Of a DNA stretch of 18,936 bases, positions 6,676-14,762 are shown in pieces. A program made the translations under genes and the position numbers. The notes beneath the pieces are model-generated. The model had not been told where the DNA came from. It searched no databases and worked only from the letters and a program-made list of their open reading frames with translations. Origin of the DNA: JAITWN01 sp964384095 (GTDB lineage Bacteria; Pseudomonadota; Gammaproteobacteria; SZUA-140); NCBI GenBank assembly GCA_964384095.1, contig CAYLKC010000035.1:1-18936 (forward strand), read 5' to 3'. Numbering within the stretch: the stretch's first letter is position 1; each line of letters opens with the position of its first letter.

Positions 6676-7602
6676 CTATTCGACAAATTTGACGCAGTTC
6701 CGCCCCGCGGACTTGGCCGCATAGAGGGCCATGTCGGCGCGCTCGAACAGGCGCTCACTGTCATCGCCCTTGTTGAAGCAGGCCACACCGAGGCTGGCCG
6801 TGACCGAGACCACGGCATTCCCATAGTCATATTCATTGGCCTCGATAGTCTGGCGGATACGCTCGGCGAGTTGCAGTGCGCCGTCCCGGCGGGTATTGCT
6901 GAGCAGGACCAGGAACTCCTCGCCGCCGGAACGAAACAGGATGTCGGAGCTGCGCGTGCAATCGGCGATCGCCTCGGCGACGTTCTTCAGGACATGGTCG
7001 CCGGCGAGATGGCCATGGCGGTCGTTGATCTCCTTGAAGCGGTCGATATCGAGCGCAATCAGCGACAGCGGCGTGCCGTGGCGGCGCGCGAGTTCGGTCT
7101 CGCGAATCAGCGCGCTGTTCATCGCGGTGCGGTTGTTGACGCCGGTGAGCGGGTCCCTGAGCGCGGCGGTCACCGCGATCTTGTACATGATCGCGTTGCG
7201 CAGCGGATAGACGAGACAGCACAGCAGGTGCTCGAGCAGCAGGGTCTCGTCTTCGGTGAATTTTTTGCGCCGCGTCACGGTGAGCTGGCCGAGGGTCTGC
7301 GCGGCGACGACGAGCTGGTAGGTACAGCTCGATTTTTCGACGCGGCCGTTCTCGACCATGATGTCGAGCGCCTTGTTCTCGTAACGGATGCTGCTGTGCG
7401 GGACCAAGCCCTGGACCTGGCGCGAGAACACCGCGATCAGCTGGTCGATGTCGAGCGTGGTCTGCAGGACGCTGGCGAGCTCCAGCGCCTTGTCGGGACC
7501 GCCGGGGAGGCCGCCGCGGGATTCGAGCGCATGCGACATCAGCGCGAGATCGCCGTGATCCCAGGCCTCGTCGACCTTCTGACTGCCTTGCCCGATGGGC
7601 AT
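6676..7602 (-). CDS. Diguanylate cyclase: GAF-like sensor domain plus GGDEF domain
   Basis: The 308 aa protein probably makes c-di-GMP from two GTP. The N-terminal half (about 25-145) has no membrane segment and looks like a GAF-type sensor (TLDIDQLIAVFSRQVQGL..., then GQLTVTRRKKFTEDETLLLEHL). The C-terminal GGDEF domain (about 150-308) has DPLTGVNNRTAM, LIALDIDRFKEIND, the active-site motif GGEEF (226-230), SLGVA, and ADMALYAAKSAGRN. An RxxD product-inhibition site (Arg217-Asp220) sits exactly five residues before GGEEF, so feedback control is expected. The start at 7602 has a good AGGAG ribosome-binding site 8 bp upstream; a longer open frame reaches 7734 but lacks such support. It is divergent from the c-di-GMP-binding-type ATPase gene starting at 7822, which may be its target. 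Confidence 0.9.
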   Translation of the reverse strand: MPIGQGSQKVDEAWDHGDLALMSHALESRGGLPGGPDKALELASVLQTTLDIDQLIAVFSRQVQGLVPHSSIRYENKALDIMVENGRVEKSSCTYQLVVAAQTLGQLTVTRRKKFTEDETLLLEHLLCCLVYPLRNAIMYKIAVTAALRDPLTGVNNRTAMNSALIRETELARRHGTPLSLIALDIDRFKEINDRHGHLAGDHVLKNVAEAIADCTRSSDILFRSGGEEFLVLLSNTRRDGALQLAERIRQTIEANEYDYGNAVVSVTASLGVACFNKGDDSERLFERADMALYAAKSAGRNCVKFVE

Positions 7603-7751
7603 TCCGAGTCTCCTGACATGACTGCCTGGGCCGTATGCTGCAACCTCCATGCCAGCTGCAGGGTTTCGGAGAGACGGGCGTCGCGTTCGACACGCAGACA
7701 TGGCCGGGAAACGCCCGCAAGCTAGTCTTAGCACAGAGCGGCGAACAAGGG

Positions 7752-7780
7752 AATATGAAGTTCGGCGGTAAAATCGTCAA
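7752..7780 (-). promoter_or_regulatory. Predicted sigma-70 promoter of the diguanylate cyclase gene
   Basis: On the minus strand TTGACG (7780-7775, 5 of 6) is followed after exactly 17 bp by CATATT (7757-7752, 4 of 6). It lies in an AT-richer patch of an otherwise GC-rich divergent gap. It implies an untranslated leader of about 145 nt before the start at 7602. Confidence 0.45.
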
Positions 7781-7821
7781 TTTTTCGTCATATTTCGCCC
7801 CGGAGAATCAGCCGGACGCCG

Positions 7822-9588
7822 ATGGACCCACGCCGGCGCCGGCCTATGATTGCGTTGATGGACGACGCCCGCGCATCGGAACGCCCGCGCGTCAGGGACG
7901 CCGGCGACCTGCGGCGTGAACTGACGCAGCCGGCGCGGGCGCCGCTCGAGCGGCGACTCGGCGAGATCCTGCTGGAGGCCCGGTTGATCGACGCAGCCCA
8001 GCTCGAGCGTGCGCTGGCACGTCAGCGCGGTGACCGATCACGCCATCTCGGTCGCATCCTCGTGGACAGCGGTGTCCTCGAGCCCGGCCAGGTCCATGCC
8101 GCGCTGGCGCGGAAGTTCGGCTTTGCCTGTCTCAGCATCGACGGCCTCGACATCGAGCCCGGGGTCTTTGCCCGCATCCCCGAGGACCTCGCGATCCGTC
8201 ACCGCGTGCTGCCGCTCGCCGAGATCGATGGCGCGCTGGTCGTCGCAATGGAGCGGCCCTTCGATACGACGATCACCGAGGACCTGCGCTTTCACGGCAT
8301 CGCGCCGGTGTTGCCGGTGTACGCACCGGCCGCGGAGATCGCGCTCGCGCATGCGCGATTTCACGCTGGACTCGACGAGGCGGCGGAGATTGCGCGGACC
8401 TCGCCCCCGGACAGCGCGCGTGAGACCCGCGCCGCTTACGATGAAGAGGCCGGGGCACGCCGCAAGCCGATCGTGCGGCTGGTCCATGCGCTGCTGGTCC
8501 AGGGTGTGTTGCACGGCGCATCGGACATCAATATCCGGCCGGCAAGGGAGCGGATCATTGTCTGGTATCGCATCGATGGCGTGATGAGGCAGGTGCGGGC
8601 GCTGCACCGTTCGCTGTTGCCGGCGCTGGTCAGCCGCATCAAGATCCTCGGCGACATGAACATCGCCGAGCGGCGGCTGCCGCAGGAGGGCCGCGCGCGC
8701 CTCGATCATGAGGGGCGCAGCATCGACCTGCGGATCTCGGTCATCCCGACCGTCGCCGGCGAGAGCGTCGTCGTCCGCATCCTCGACCGCGCGGCCGGAC
8801 TCAAGCCGCTGGCGAAGCTCGGCCTGCCGCCTGCGGCCCTGGCGACGCTGTCGGCGCTGATCACGCGACCGCACGGGCTGTTCCTCGTTACCGGGCCGAC
8901 CGGTTCCGGAAAATCGACGACGCTGTATGCGGCGCTGAACGAGATCCGTGGCAGCGGCGCGCATGTGCTGACCGTCGAGGATCCGGTCGAGTACGACATC
9001 GAGGGTGTCGAGCAGGTCCTGATCAATGAACGCATCGGTCTCGGCTTTGCCGAGGTGCTGCGCCGCTTCCTGCGCCATGACCCCGACGTCATCATGGTTG
9101 GCGAGATCCGCGATCCGGAGACCGCGGCGATCGCCTGTCAGGCCGCGCTGACCGGCCATTTCGTGCTGAGCACGCTGCATACCAACGACGCGCCCGGTGC
9201 GATCGCGCGCCTGATCGACATGGGTGTCGAGCCATGCCTGCTGGCATCGACCCTGCTCGGCGTCGTCGCGCAGCGGCTCGTGCGGCGGGTGTGCGCGCAT
9301 TGCGCCGAATGCGATCCTGCCGTGCCCGCGACGGCGGATGCGATGCCGATGCGCGGACGCGGCTGCGCGGCGTGCGGGCACAGCGGATATCGCGGTCGCG
9401 CGATGGTCTGCGAAGTGCTGGAGGTGACGCCGACGCTGTCGGCGCTGATCGGCCGCAATGCCGCCACCGGAGAGATCGCGCGCGAGGCCGCAGTCAGCGG
9501 CATGACCACGCTGCACGCGCACGCACTCGAACTGGCCCGTGCCGGCATCACGACCTTCGAGGAAGCCGCGAGCCTGCAAACCGCCTGA
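7822..9588 (+). CDS. GspE/PilB/MshE-family assembly ATPase with N-terminal MshEN c-di-GMP-binding signature
   Basis: Such ATPases power type II secretion or type IV pilus assembly from the inner-membrane face. The 588 aa product has, in order, an MshEN/T2SSE N-domain with two repeats (R45-LG-x2-L...L...L...Q68, a full match to the published c-di-GMP motif, and a weaker one from H75), a linker, the N2 domain (HGASDINIRP), Walker A GPTGSGKST (358-366), an Asp box, Walker B with Glu428 (IMVGEIRDPETA), the His box STLHTNDA, and a tetra-cysteine zinc site (Cys491, 494, 515, 518). All catalytic residues are intact. No secretin, pilin or GspF-like gene is in the window, so its machine is unknown. 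The start is uncertain: ATGs at 7822, 7846 and 7858 are in frame and none has a clear ribosome-binding site. Confidence 0.9.
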   Translation: MDPRRRRPMIALMDDARASERPRVRDAGDLRRELTQPARAPLERRLGEILLEARLIDAAQLERALARQRGDRSRHLGRILVDSGVLEPGQVHAALARKFGFACLSIDGLDIEPGVFARIPEDLAIRHRVLPLAEIDGALVVAMERPFDTTITEDLRFHGIAPVLPVYAPAAEIALAHARFHAGLDEAAEIARTSPPDSARETRAAYDEEAGARRKPIVRLVHALLVQGVLHGASDINIRPARERIIVWYRIDGVMRQVRALHRSLLPALVSRIKILGDMNIAERRLPQEGRARLDHEGRSIDLRISVIPTVAGESVVVRILDRAAGLKPLAKLGLPPAALATLSALITRPHGLFLVTGPTGSGKSTTLYAALNEIRGSGAHVLTVEDPVEYDIEGVEQVLINERIGLGFAEVLRRFLRHDPDVIMVGEIRDPETAAIACQAALTGHFVLSTLHTNDAPGAIARLIDMGVEPCLLASTLLGVVAQRLVRRVCAHCAECDPAVPATADAMPMRGRGCAACGHSGYRGRAMVCEVLEVTPTLSALIGRNAATGEIAREAAVSGMTTLHAHALELARAGITTFEEAASLQTA

Positions 9589-9600
9589 ATCTTCCTAAAT

Positions 9601-9624
9601 CCCCCCTTCGCAAGCGAAGGGGGG
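9601..9624. terminator. 24 bp palindrome, copy 5, between convergent genes (probable two-way terminator)
   Basis: Perfect copy of the palindrome seen at 2744 and 4084, standing alone without the composite partner. It lies 12 bp after the ATPase stop and 7 bp before the hpnE stop, so both converging transcripts would contain the hairpin at the 3' end. There is no long T-run directly after the stem on either strand, so a classical intrinsic terminator is only probable; a 3'-end stabilising role is equally possible. Confidence 0.55.
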
Positions 9625-9631
9625 AGTGGGA

Positions 9632-10939
9632 TCAGGCAGGGGGAGTGGGTTCGGTGATTGCGCGCGCGGCAGCAAGGCCGTTGACGACGGCACCTTCGAG
9701 CGTCGCCGGCCAGCCGTTCGCGACGGCGTCGCCGGCGAGCAGGCAATTGGTGAGCGGGGTGCGCATCGGCGGACGGCAATCTTCGATGCCGACGGTGCAG
9801 GCGAAGGTTGCGTGTTTTTCGCGGATGACATGGGTGGCGGCGGGGGGTGGCCAGTCCGGGAAGTGCGTCGCGAGTTCACCGGCGACGCGCGCAGCGAGGG
9901 TCTCGTGATCGAGTCGCAGGCAGTCGCCGGCAGCGCTGAGGACGATCGCGATCCGTCCCGGCCTGTCGGCGATGGCGTGGTCGAAGGCCCATTGCGCGAG
10001 GCCGCCTGTGAAACCGGTCATCGGTTGCGGCAGACGGACGGCGGGCGGGTAATCGAGGGTGATCGTGATGATCGGCGCATGCTCGAGCGCGCGCAGGCGT
10101 GCCGCCAGCGCCGCCGTCGCCTGATGCGGCGCGAGCAGTCGCGCGGCGGCGACGGGCGGAACGGCGAGGATCAGGTGTCCGGCGGCCAGTCTCCTGCCGT
10201 CGTCGAGCCGGATGCCGGTGATGCGGTCGTCGTCGATGTCGATCGCTGTGACGCGCCGTCCCATCAGTATCGTGGCGCCGCGGGCCTGGAGGTAGTGTTG
10301 TGCCGGTTCGGGCAGCAGCGCGCCGAGGTGTTTGCGTGGTAACAGCAGGTCGGAATCCGCCCGCCGGTGCGTGAAGGCATCGCGCAGCACGCGCGCGAAG
10401 ACCCGTGCCGACGCGGACTCGATCGGCGTGTTCAGTGTTGCCAGACACAGCGGTCGCCACAGGCCGTCGATCAGTCGGGGCGTCTGCCGCAGTTCTGCGA
10501 GCAGGGTGGCGACGCTGCGATCGGGGCCCGTGAGCGGGGCGCGCAGCAATACGCGGACACGCAGCGTCGCGAGCCGGTCCCGCAGCGACAGGCCTGCAGC
10601 CAGTGACAGGCCCGCGAGCAGATGGAACGGCGCCGGCAGCCGCGGCAATCGCATGCGGAGACCCGCCTGCCCGACAGCGATCAGCGTCCAGTCGAGCGGG
10701 CGGCGGTCGAACAGCGCCGATTCATCTAGCCCGAGCACGCCGGTCAGGTAGCGGACGTGCGCGCAGGCGCCGAGCAGCAGGTGCTGACCGTTGTCGAGCG
10801 TTTCACCGTGATGGCTGATCGTGCGAGCGCGTCCGCCAGCGGTTGCGGCGGCCTCGATCAGCGTGACTGGCTGACCGCGTCGCGTCAGTTCGACCGCGGC
10901 GGCGAGGCCGGACCAGCCGGCGCCGACGACGATGTTCAT
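9632..10939 (-). CDS. hpnE: Hydroxysqualene dehydroxylase HpnE (FAD-dependent)
   Basis: HpnE reduces hydroxysqualene to squalene, the last step of the HpnCDE route from farnesyl diphosphate. The 435 aa protein is an amine-oxidase/phytoene-desaturase-like flavoprotein: an N-terminal dinucleotide-binding loop VVGAGWSGLAAA (4-15), an acidic end of the second strand (LIEAAATAGGRART), the segment DNGQHLLLGAC typical of HpnE, and a C-terminal FAD motif (LLAGDAVANGWPATLEGAV). It is the final gene of the long minus-strand operon, 4 bp after hpnD, with GAGG just ahead of the ATG. The hpnC-hpnD-hpnE order confirms the assignment. A palindromic hairpin lies just beyond its stop. Confidence 0.95.
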   Translation of the reverse strand: MNIVVGAGWSGLAAAVELTRRGQPVTLIEAAATAGGRARTISHHGETLDNGQHLLLGACAHVRYLTGVLGLDESALFDRRPLDWTLIAVGQAGLRMRLPRLPAPFHLLAGLSLAAGLSLRDRLATLRVRVLLRAPLTGPDRSVATLLAELRQTPRLIDGLWRPLCLATLNTPIESASARVFARVLRDAFTHRRADSDLLLPRKHLGALLPEPAQHYLQARGATILMGRRVTAIDIDDDRITGIRLDDGRRLAAGHLILAVPPVAAARLLAPHQATAALAARLRALEHAPIITITLDYPPAVRLPQPMTGFTGGLAQWAFDHAIADRPGRIAIVLSAAGDCLRLDHETLAARVAGELATHFPDWPPPAATHVIREKHATFACTVGIEDCRPPMRTPLTNCLLAGDAVANGWPATLEGAVVNGLAAARAITEPTPPA

Positions 10940-10943
10940 CGCC

Positions 10944-11819
10944 TCAGCCGGCCGTGGACTGGCGCGCGAGCCTGCGGTGGCGGGACTTTTCCTGCCGTGT
11001 CGTCTTCCACGCCAGCCACAGCTTGCGCAGCGGTGTCAGACGGATGCGTCGCTCCAGCACGTTGTAGCCGTCCTTTTCGATCTCCGCGAGCAGTTCGAGA
11101 TAGATCGCGGCCATCGCGAGCCCGCTGCGCTGGGTGTAGCGATCGACCTCCGGCAGCAGCTCGAAGGCCTTGCGGTAATATCCACGCGTGCGCTCGGCCT
11201 GGAAACGCAGCAGCGCGCGGAGACGGTCGCTGGTCTGCGCGCCCAGCAGCTCCTCCTCGCGCACGCCGAAGCGTTCGAGTTCATCGAGCGGGAGATAGAG
11301 CCGGCCTCGCCGCGCATCCTCACGGATATCGCGCAGGATATTGGTCAGCTGGAAGGCGGTGCCGAGATTGTGCGCGTATTTCAGTGTCAGCCGGTCCTCG
11401 TAACCGAAGATCTCGGCCGACATCATGCCGACCATGCTGGCGACGCGGTGGCAGTACAGACTCAGTTCGCGAAATCCGGGATAGCGGTCATGGTCGAGGT
11501 CCATCTCCATGCCGTCGATGATCTCGAGGAAATGCTCGCGCGGGAGATTGTGGGCGGCGATCGGCGCCGCCAGCGCCTTCGTCACCGGGTGCCGGGGCGC
11601 GCCTTCGAACAGGCGGCCGATCTCCTCGCGCCACCAGGCGAGCTTGACACGCGCGACACCCGGGTCGATCTGGCTGTCGACGACATCATCGACCTCGCGG
11701 CAGAACGCATACAGCGCGATGATCGCGCGGCGCTGGTCCGGCGGGAGGAACAGGAAGCTGTAATAGAAACTGGACCCGCTGCGCGCGGCCCGGTCCTGGC
11801 AATACTGGTCGGGATTCAT
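10944..11819 (-). CDS. hpnD: Presqualene diphosphate synthase HpnD
   Basis: HpnD joins two farnesyl diphosphates into presqualene diphosphate. The 291 aa product is a trans-isoprenyl diphosphate (squalene/phytoene) synthase: SSFYYSFLFLPPDQRRA near the start, first Asp-rich motif AFCREVDDVVD, YCHRVASMVG in the middle, and second Asp-rich motif TNILRDIREDARRGRLYLP. Both Mg-binding motifs are intact. The start gives MNPDQYCQDRAARSG, typical of HpnD. It follows hpnC after a 105 bp gap that contains short repeats and a possible internal promoter, and is 4 bp ahead of hpnE. Distinguished from phytoene synthase by its hpnC and hpnE neighbours. Confidence 0.95.
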   Translation of the reverse strand: MNPDQYCQDRAARSGSSFYYSFLFLPPDQRRAIIALYAFCREVDDVVDSQIDPGVARVKLAWWREEIGRLFEGAPRHPVTKALAAPIAAHNLPREHFLEIIDGMEMDLDHDRYPGFRELSLYCHRVASMVGMMSAEIFGYEDRLTLKYAHNLGTAFQLTNILRDIREDARRGRLYLPLDELERFGVREEELLGAQTSDRLRALLRFQAERTRGYYRKAFELLPEVDRYTQRSGLAMAAIYLELLAEIEKDGYNVLERRIRLTPLRKLWLAWKTTRQEKSRHRRLARQSTAG

Positions 11820-11849
11820 GCGTCTTCGGCCGTTGGCGTCAAGTCTGTC

Positions 11850-11878
11850 AAGATACCCGATGCCACCAACCGCGCCAA
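11850..11878 (-). promoter_or_regulatory. Possible internal promoter before hpnD
   Basis: On the minus strand TTGGCG (11878-11873, 4 of 6) and TATCTT (11855-11850, 4 of 6) are spaced by 17 bp in the only sizeable gap of the operon. The -35 lies inside the 9 bp tandem repeats. The match is modest, so this is tentative. Confidence 0.3.
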
Positions 11879-11897
11879 CCGCGCTAACCGCGCCGAC
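11866..11897. repeat. 9 bp tandem repeat between hpnC and hpnD
   Basis: The unit C(C/T)AACCGCG occurs three times in a row (11866, 11875, 11884), followed by a decayed fourth unit. The repeat lies outside both coding regions. Confidence 0.7.
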
Positions 11898-11924
11898 GGG
11901 GCCGGCCCGCTGAACCCCCGGGTA

Positions 11925-12803
11925 TCAGCAGGTCTGGTACCGCTGCGCGGTGGCGGCGCGCAGCGTGATCCACAGCCAGTCGCGGCGGCCGAGGCGGGGT
12001 CGACGGAAGACGTCGCGGCGTTCCTGCGCGATCCTGTCGGCGATGCGGGTGACGCCGAACAGGATCATGCGGCCTTCGAGTCCGGCGCGACCCGGCATGC
12101 GCCAGGCGAGCGGGGCGCCGGCGGCGAGCAGACGGCGGATGCGCGCGACCTGCTGCGCGACCAGCGCCAGCATTGCCTCGTCGGTGCGGCGCTCGCGGAA
12201 GTGCGCCTCGGTGACGCTGTGCAGTGCCATCTCGTCCTGCGGCAGGTAGATGCGGCCATGCTCGCGCCAGTCCTGTTCGAGGTCCTGGAGGAAATTGACC
12301 AGCTGGAACGCGCTGCACAGCTGGTCGGAGCAGGCCAGGTTGTCGTCATCGGCGAGGCCATGGAGGTGCAGGATCATGCGTCCAACCGGCGCGGCGGAAC
12401 GGCGGCAATAGTCAAGCACCTCGGTGTGGTTCGCATAACGGTGCTTGTCGATGTCCTGGCTGAAGGCGTCGAGCAGGTCGTGCAGCGGCGCGAGCGGCAG
12501 ATCGAAGCGGCGATGCACATCGGCAAGCGCGACGAAGATCGGATCGTCCGGGGTCTCGCCGCGGGCGAGGGCCCCGAGCCGCGCGCGATAATCGTCGAGC
12601 CGTGCGCGGCGCACCTCGGGCGGGTCGTTGCCCTCGTCGGCGAAGTCGTCTGCGCTGCGCGCGAAGGCATACAGCGCCGCGACCGGCCCGCGCAGCGAGG
12701 CCGGCAGCGCGTGCGATGCGACCGGGAAGTTCTCGTAGTGCCACCGCGCGAGGCCGAGACAGTGACGGTAGGCCGCGTCGATCGTGGCGGTCGGCGTTTG
12801 CAT
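11925..12803 (-). CDS. hpnC: Hydroxysqualene synthase HpnC
   Basis: HpnC converts presqualene diphosphate to hydroxysqualene. The 292 aa product is a second squalene/phytoene synthase-family member with the first Asp-rich motif FARSADDFADE (near residue 50), the HRYANHTEVLDYCRRSAAPVGRM segment split here as YANHTEVLDYC and PVGRMILH, and the second motif QLVNFLQDLEQDW with GRIYLPQDEM. The start is MQTPTATIDAAYRHC; its ATG shares one base with the rmuC stop (TGATG), so the genes are translationally coupled, and AGGG lies just upstream. A much longer open frame continues upstream in the same frame but is only the shadow of rmuC. Confidence 0.94.
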   Translation of the reverse strand: MQTPTATIDAAYRHCLGLARWHYENFPVASHALPASLRGPVAALYAFARSADDFADEGNDPPEVRRARLDDYRARLGALARGETPDDPIFVALADVHRRFDLPLAPLHDLLDAFSQDIDKHRYANHTEVLDYCRRSAAPVGRMILHLHGLADDDNLACSDQLCSAFQLVNFLQDLEQDWREHGRIYLPQDEMALHSVTEAHFRERRTDEAMLALVAQQVARIRRLLAAGAPLAWRMPGRAGLEGRMILFGVTRIADRIAQERRDVFRRPRLGRRDWLWITLRAATAQRYQTC

Positions 12804-14071
12804 CAGCCCTGCGCGTTGTCCTCGCTGAGCTGGCGCGGCGCCTTCTCGATCTGCTCGGGCGGTTCGAGTGTCTTTGCCGGGTGGATGCCCATCTCGGTGA
12901 ACTTGCGCGCGCCGGGCAGGAGTTGGCGTTCGAATGAGCCGACCGCGCGATTGTAGTGATCGAGGCTGCTGCCGAGGCTCTGACCGACCCTTGCGAGGTG
13001 ATTGCTGAAGGTGGTGAGGCGCTTGTAGAGGTCCTCGCCGAGGTCGCGGATATGTTCGGCGTTCTCGGCGATGGCCTCCTGTTTCCAGCCGTAGGCGATT
13101 GCCCGCAGCAGCGCCATCAGGCTGATCGGTGTCGCGAGGATGACGCGGCGCCGCAGCGCGTCCTCGAGCAGCGTCGGATCGAGATCGATCGCCGCGCTGA
13201 GGAAGTGCTCGCCGGGGATGAACAGCACGACGAAGTCCGGGCTGTTTTTGAACTGCTTCCAGTAGGCCTTGCCGGACAGTTCGGCCACGCGCTCGCGGAC
13301 GTTGCGACTGTGGCGTTCGAGATGGAGCTTGCGGGTCGTGTCGTCGGGGGCCTCGATCGCACTCAGATAGGCGTCGAGCGGCGTCTTGACGTCGATGACG
13401 ACCTCGCGGCCGCCGGGCATGCGCAGGATCATGTCGGGACGCACCGCGCCGTCCTCGGTGCGGGTGTGCTCCTGCTCGTAGAAGTCGCAGTATTCGACCA
13501 TGCCGGCGAGTTCGACGAGCCTGCGCAGCGTGATCTCGCCCCACTGGCCGCGTACCTCGGGCCGGCGCAAGGCCTGCACCAGGTTGCGGGTCTCGCCCTG
13601 CAGCTCGATCTGGGCCCTGGCGAGCATCTCCAGTTGCTTGGAGATCGAGCCGAAGGCCTCCTTGCGTTCGTGCTCGATCTGGCGGATCTGGCTGTGTGTC
13701 TTCTCGATCAGCTCGCGGATCGGCTTGACCATCTGCTCGACGGCCTGTTCCTTCTTGCCGAGTTCGTTGTGCGCCTGGATCTGGAACTGCTTGAGGTTCT
13801 CCTGCGCGAGACGCAGGAATTCGGCGTTGTTGTGCTTGAGCGCATCGCTCGACAGCTTCGCGAAGGTGTCGCCGAGCTGGCGGCGTTCATCGTCGTGGCG
13901 CTGCTGCTTTTCCTGCGCGGCCTTGCGTTCGTGCTCGAGCGTCGTCGCGAGGCCGGTATTTTCGAGTTGCAGCGCGGTGATGCGTTTCTGCGCGCGCAGA
14001 TGGATGATCAACGCGCCGAGCGCGAGGCCGGCCAGTGCCGCGCCGAGCGCGATCAGCGCCTCAGCGCCCAT
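12803..14071 (-). CDS. rmuC: DNA recombination protein RmuC
   Basis: RmuC-family proteins limit DNA inversions at short inverted repeats in E. coli and are thought to be nuclease-like. The 422 aa product has an N-terminal membrane anchor (about 3-25, ALIALGAALAGLALGALIIHL), a long charged coiled coil (about 27-135), and the RmuC domain with RGQWGEITLRRLVELAGM, EHTRTEDGAVRPDMIL, VIDVKTPLDAYL, FIPGEHFLSAAIDLDP and LATPISLMALLRAIAYGWKQE, all family hallmarks. The start at 14071 gives MGAEALIALG; it overlaps the end of mupP by 11 bp and has AGGG just upstream. The longer frame to 14386 is in-frame antisense-free extension through mupP and is not supported. It sits oddly between mupP and the squalene genes. 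Confidence 0.94.
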   Translation of the reverse strand: MGAEALIALGAALAGLALGALIIHLRAQKRITALQLENTGLATTLEHERKAAQEKQQRHDDERRQLGDTFAKLSSDALKHNNAEFLRLAQENLKQFQIQAHNELGKKEQAVEQMVKPIRELIEKTHSQIRQIEHERKEAFGSISKQLEMLARAQIELQGETRNLVQALRRPEVRGQWGEITLRRLVELAGMVEYCDFYEQEHTRTEDGAVRPDMILRMPGGREVVIDVKTPLDAYLSAIEAPDDTTRKLHLERHSRNVRERVAELSGKAYWKQFKNSPDFVVLFIPGEHFLSAAIDLDPTLLEDALRRRVILATPISLMALLRAIAYGWKQEAIAENAEHIRDLGEDLYKRLTTFSNHLARVGQSLGSSLDHYNRAVGSFERQLLPGARKFTEMGIHPAKTLEPPEQIEKAPRQLSEDNAQG

Positions 14072-14762
14072 GACCCTGCGCCGCGCCGGTTGCCGCCGGC
14101 GCGAGCCAGTCGAGGATCGCGAGCGGGTGATCGATCTGGCCGTCGGCCTCCCAGCTTGCCGGGTCGTCGCCAGCGTCGAGATAGCCGAACCGCGCGACCA
14201 GCGTGCGCATGCCGGCGCCGCGCCCGGCCTCGATATCGCGGTGCGCGTCGCCGACGTAGAGGCAGGCCGACGGCGGCAGCCCGACGAGTCGGCTTGCGTG
14301 CAGCAACGGTTCCGGGTGCGGCTTGCTGTGCGGCGTGGTGTCGCCGCTGACGATGCAGGCGGCCCGCGCCGACAGCCCGAGCGCATCGAGCAGCGGCCTG
14401 GTCAGCCAGCCAGGCTTGTTGGTGACGACGCCCCATGGCAGCACGCGTTCGGTGAGCGCATCGAGCAGCGCGTCCATGCCGGCGAACAAGCGGCTCTTGC
14501 GCGCGAGATTGCCTTCATAGAGTTCGAGCAGGCGTGCGCGTAATGGTTCGAAGCCTTCGTCGTCGATATCGATGCCGAAACCGGCGCGCACCAGCGCGCG
14601 CGCGCCGTGGGAGACATGCGGGCGGATCGCGGCGAAGTCCATCGGCACGAGGCCCTGTTCGGCGCGCAGCGCGTTCAGGCAAAAGGCGAGGTCCGGGGCG
14701 GTGTCGACCAGCGTGCCATCGAGATCGAAGAGGACGCAACGGACCGGGTCGGGGCCGCGCAT
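14061..14762 (-). CDS. mupP: HAD phosphatase, probable N-acetylmuramic acid 6-phosphate phosphatase MupP
   Basis: MupP dephosphorylates MurNAc-6-P in the peptidoglycan-recycling pathway that bypasses de novo UDP-MurNAc synthesis. The 233 aa HAD protein has motif I FDLDGTLVDT (Asp13, Asp15), a helical cap, motif II VVTNKP, motif III Lys in HSKPHPEP, and motif IV YVGDAHRDIEAG. General annotation would be phosphoglycolate phosphatase (gph). MupP is preferred because the gene directly follows ubiG and mtaD near mtnA-gyrA, as in Pseudomonas, and because the WGVVTNKP and late FGYL...DDPASWEAD...DHP stretches resemble Pseudomonas MupP. The start shares a base with the ubiG stop (TGATG). The HAD assignment is certain; the MupP substrate is inferred. 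Confidence 0.88.
   Translation of the reverse strand: MRGPDPVRCVLFDLDGTLVDTAPDLAFCLNALRAEQGLVPMDFAAIRPHVSHGARALVRAGFGIDIDDEGFEPLRARLLELYEGNLARKSRLFAGMDALLDALTERVLPWGVVTNKPGWLTRPLLDALGLSARAACIVSGDTTPHSKPHPEPLLHASRLVGLPPSACLYVGDAHRDIEAGRGAGMRTLVARFGYLDAGDDPASWEADGQIDHPLAILDWLAPAATGAAQGHGR

Noticed and set aside
12804..13544. Joining hpnC to the long upstream open frame as a fusion protein
   Set aside because: The upstream part is the shadow of rmuC in another frame; HpnC homology starts at the Met at 12803, which overlaps the rmuC stop.
10932..14350. Two long plus-strand open frames (10932-12956 and 12956-14350) opposite hpnD, hpnC, rmuC and mupP
   Set aside because: Same reason: antisense to well-supported genes, compositionally biased, no recognisable motif.
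14061..14762. Plain phosphoglycolate phosphatase (gph) as the primary call
   Set aside because: HAD motifs alone cannot separate Gph from MupP, but position after mtaD-ubiG and the C-terminal sequence favour MupP. Gph remains the main alternative.
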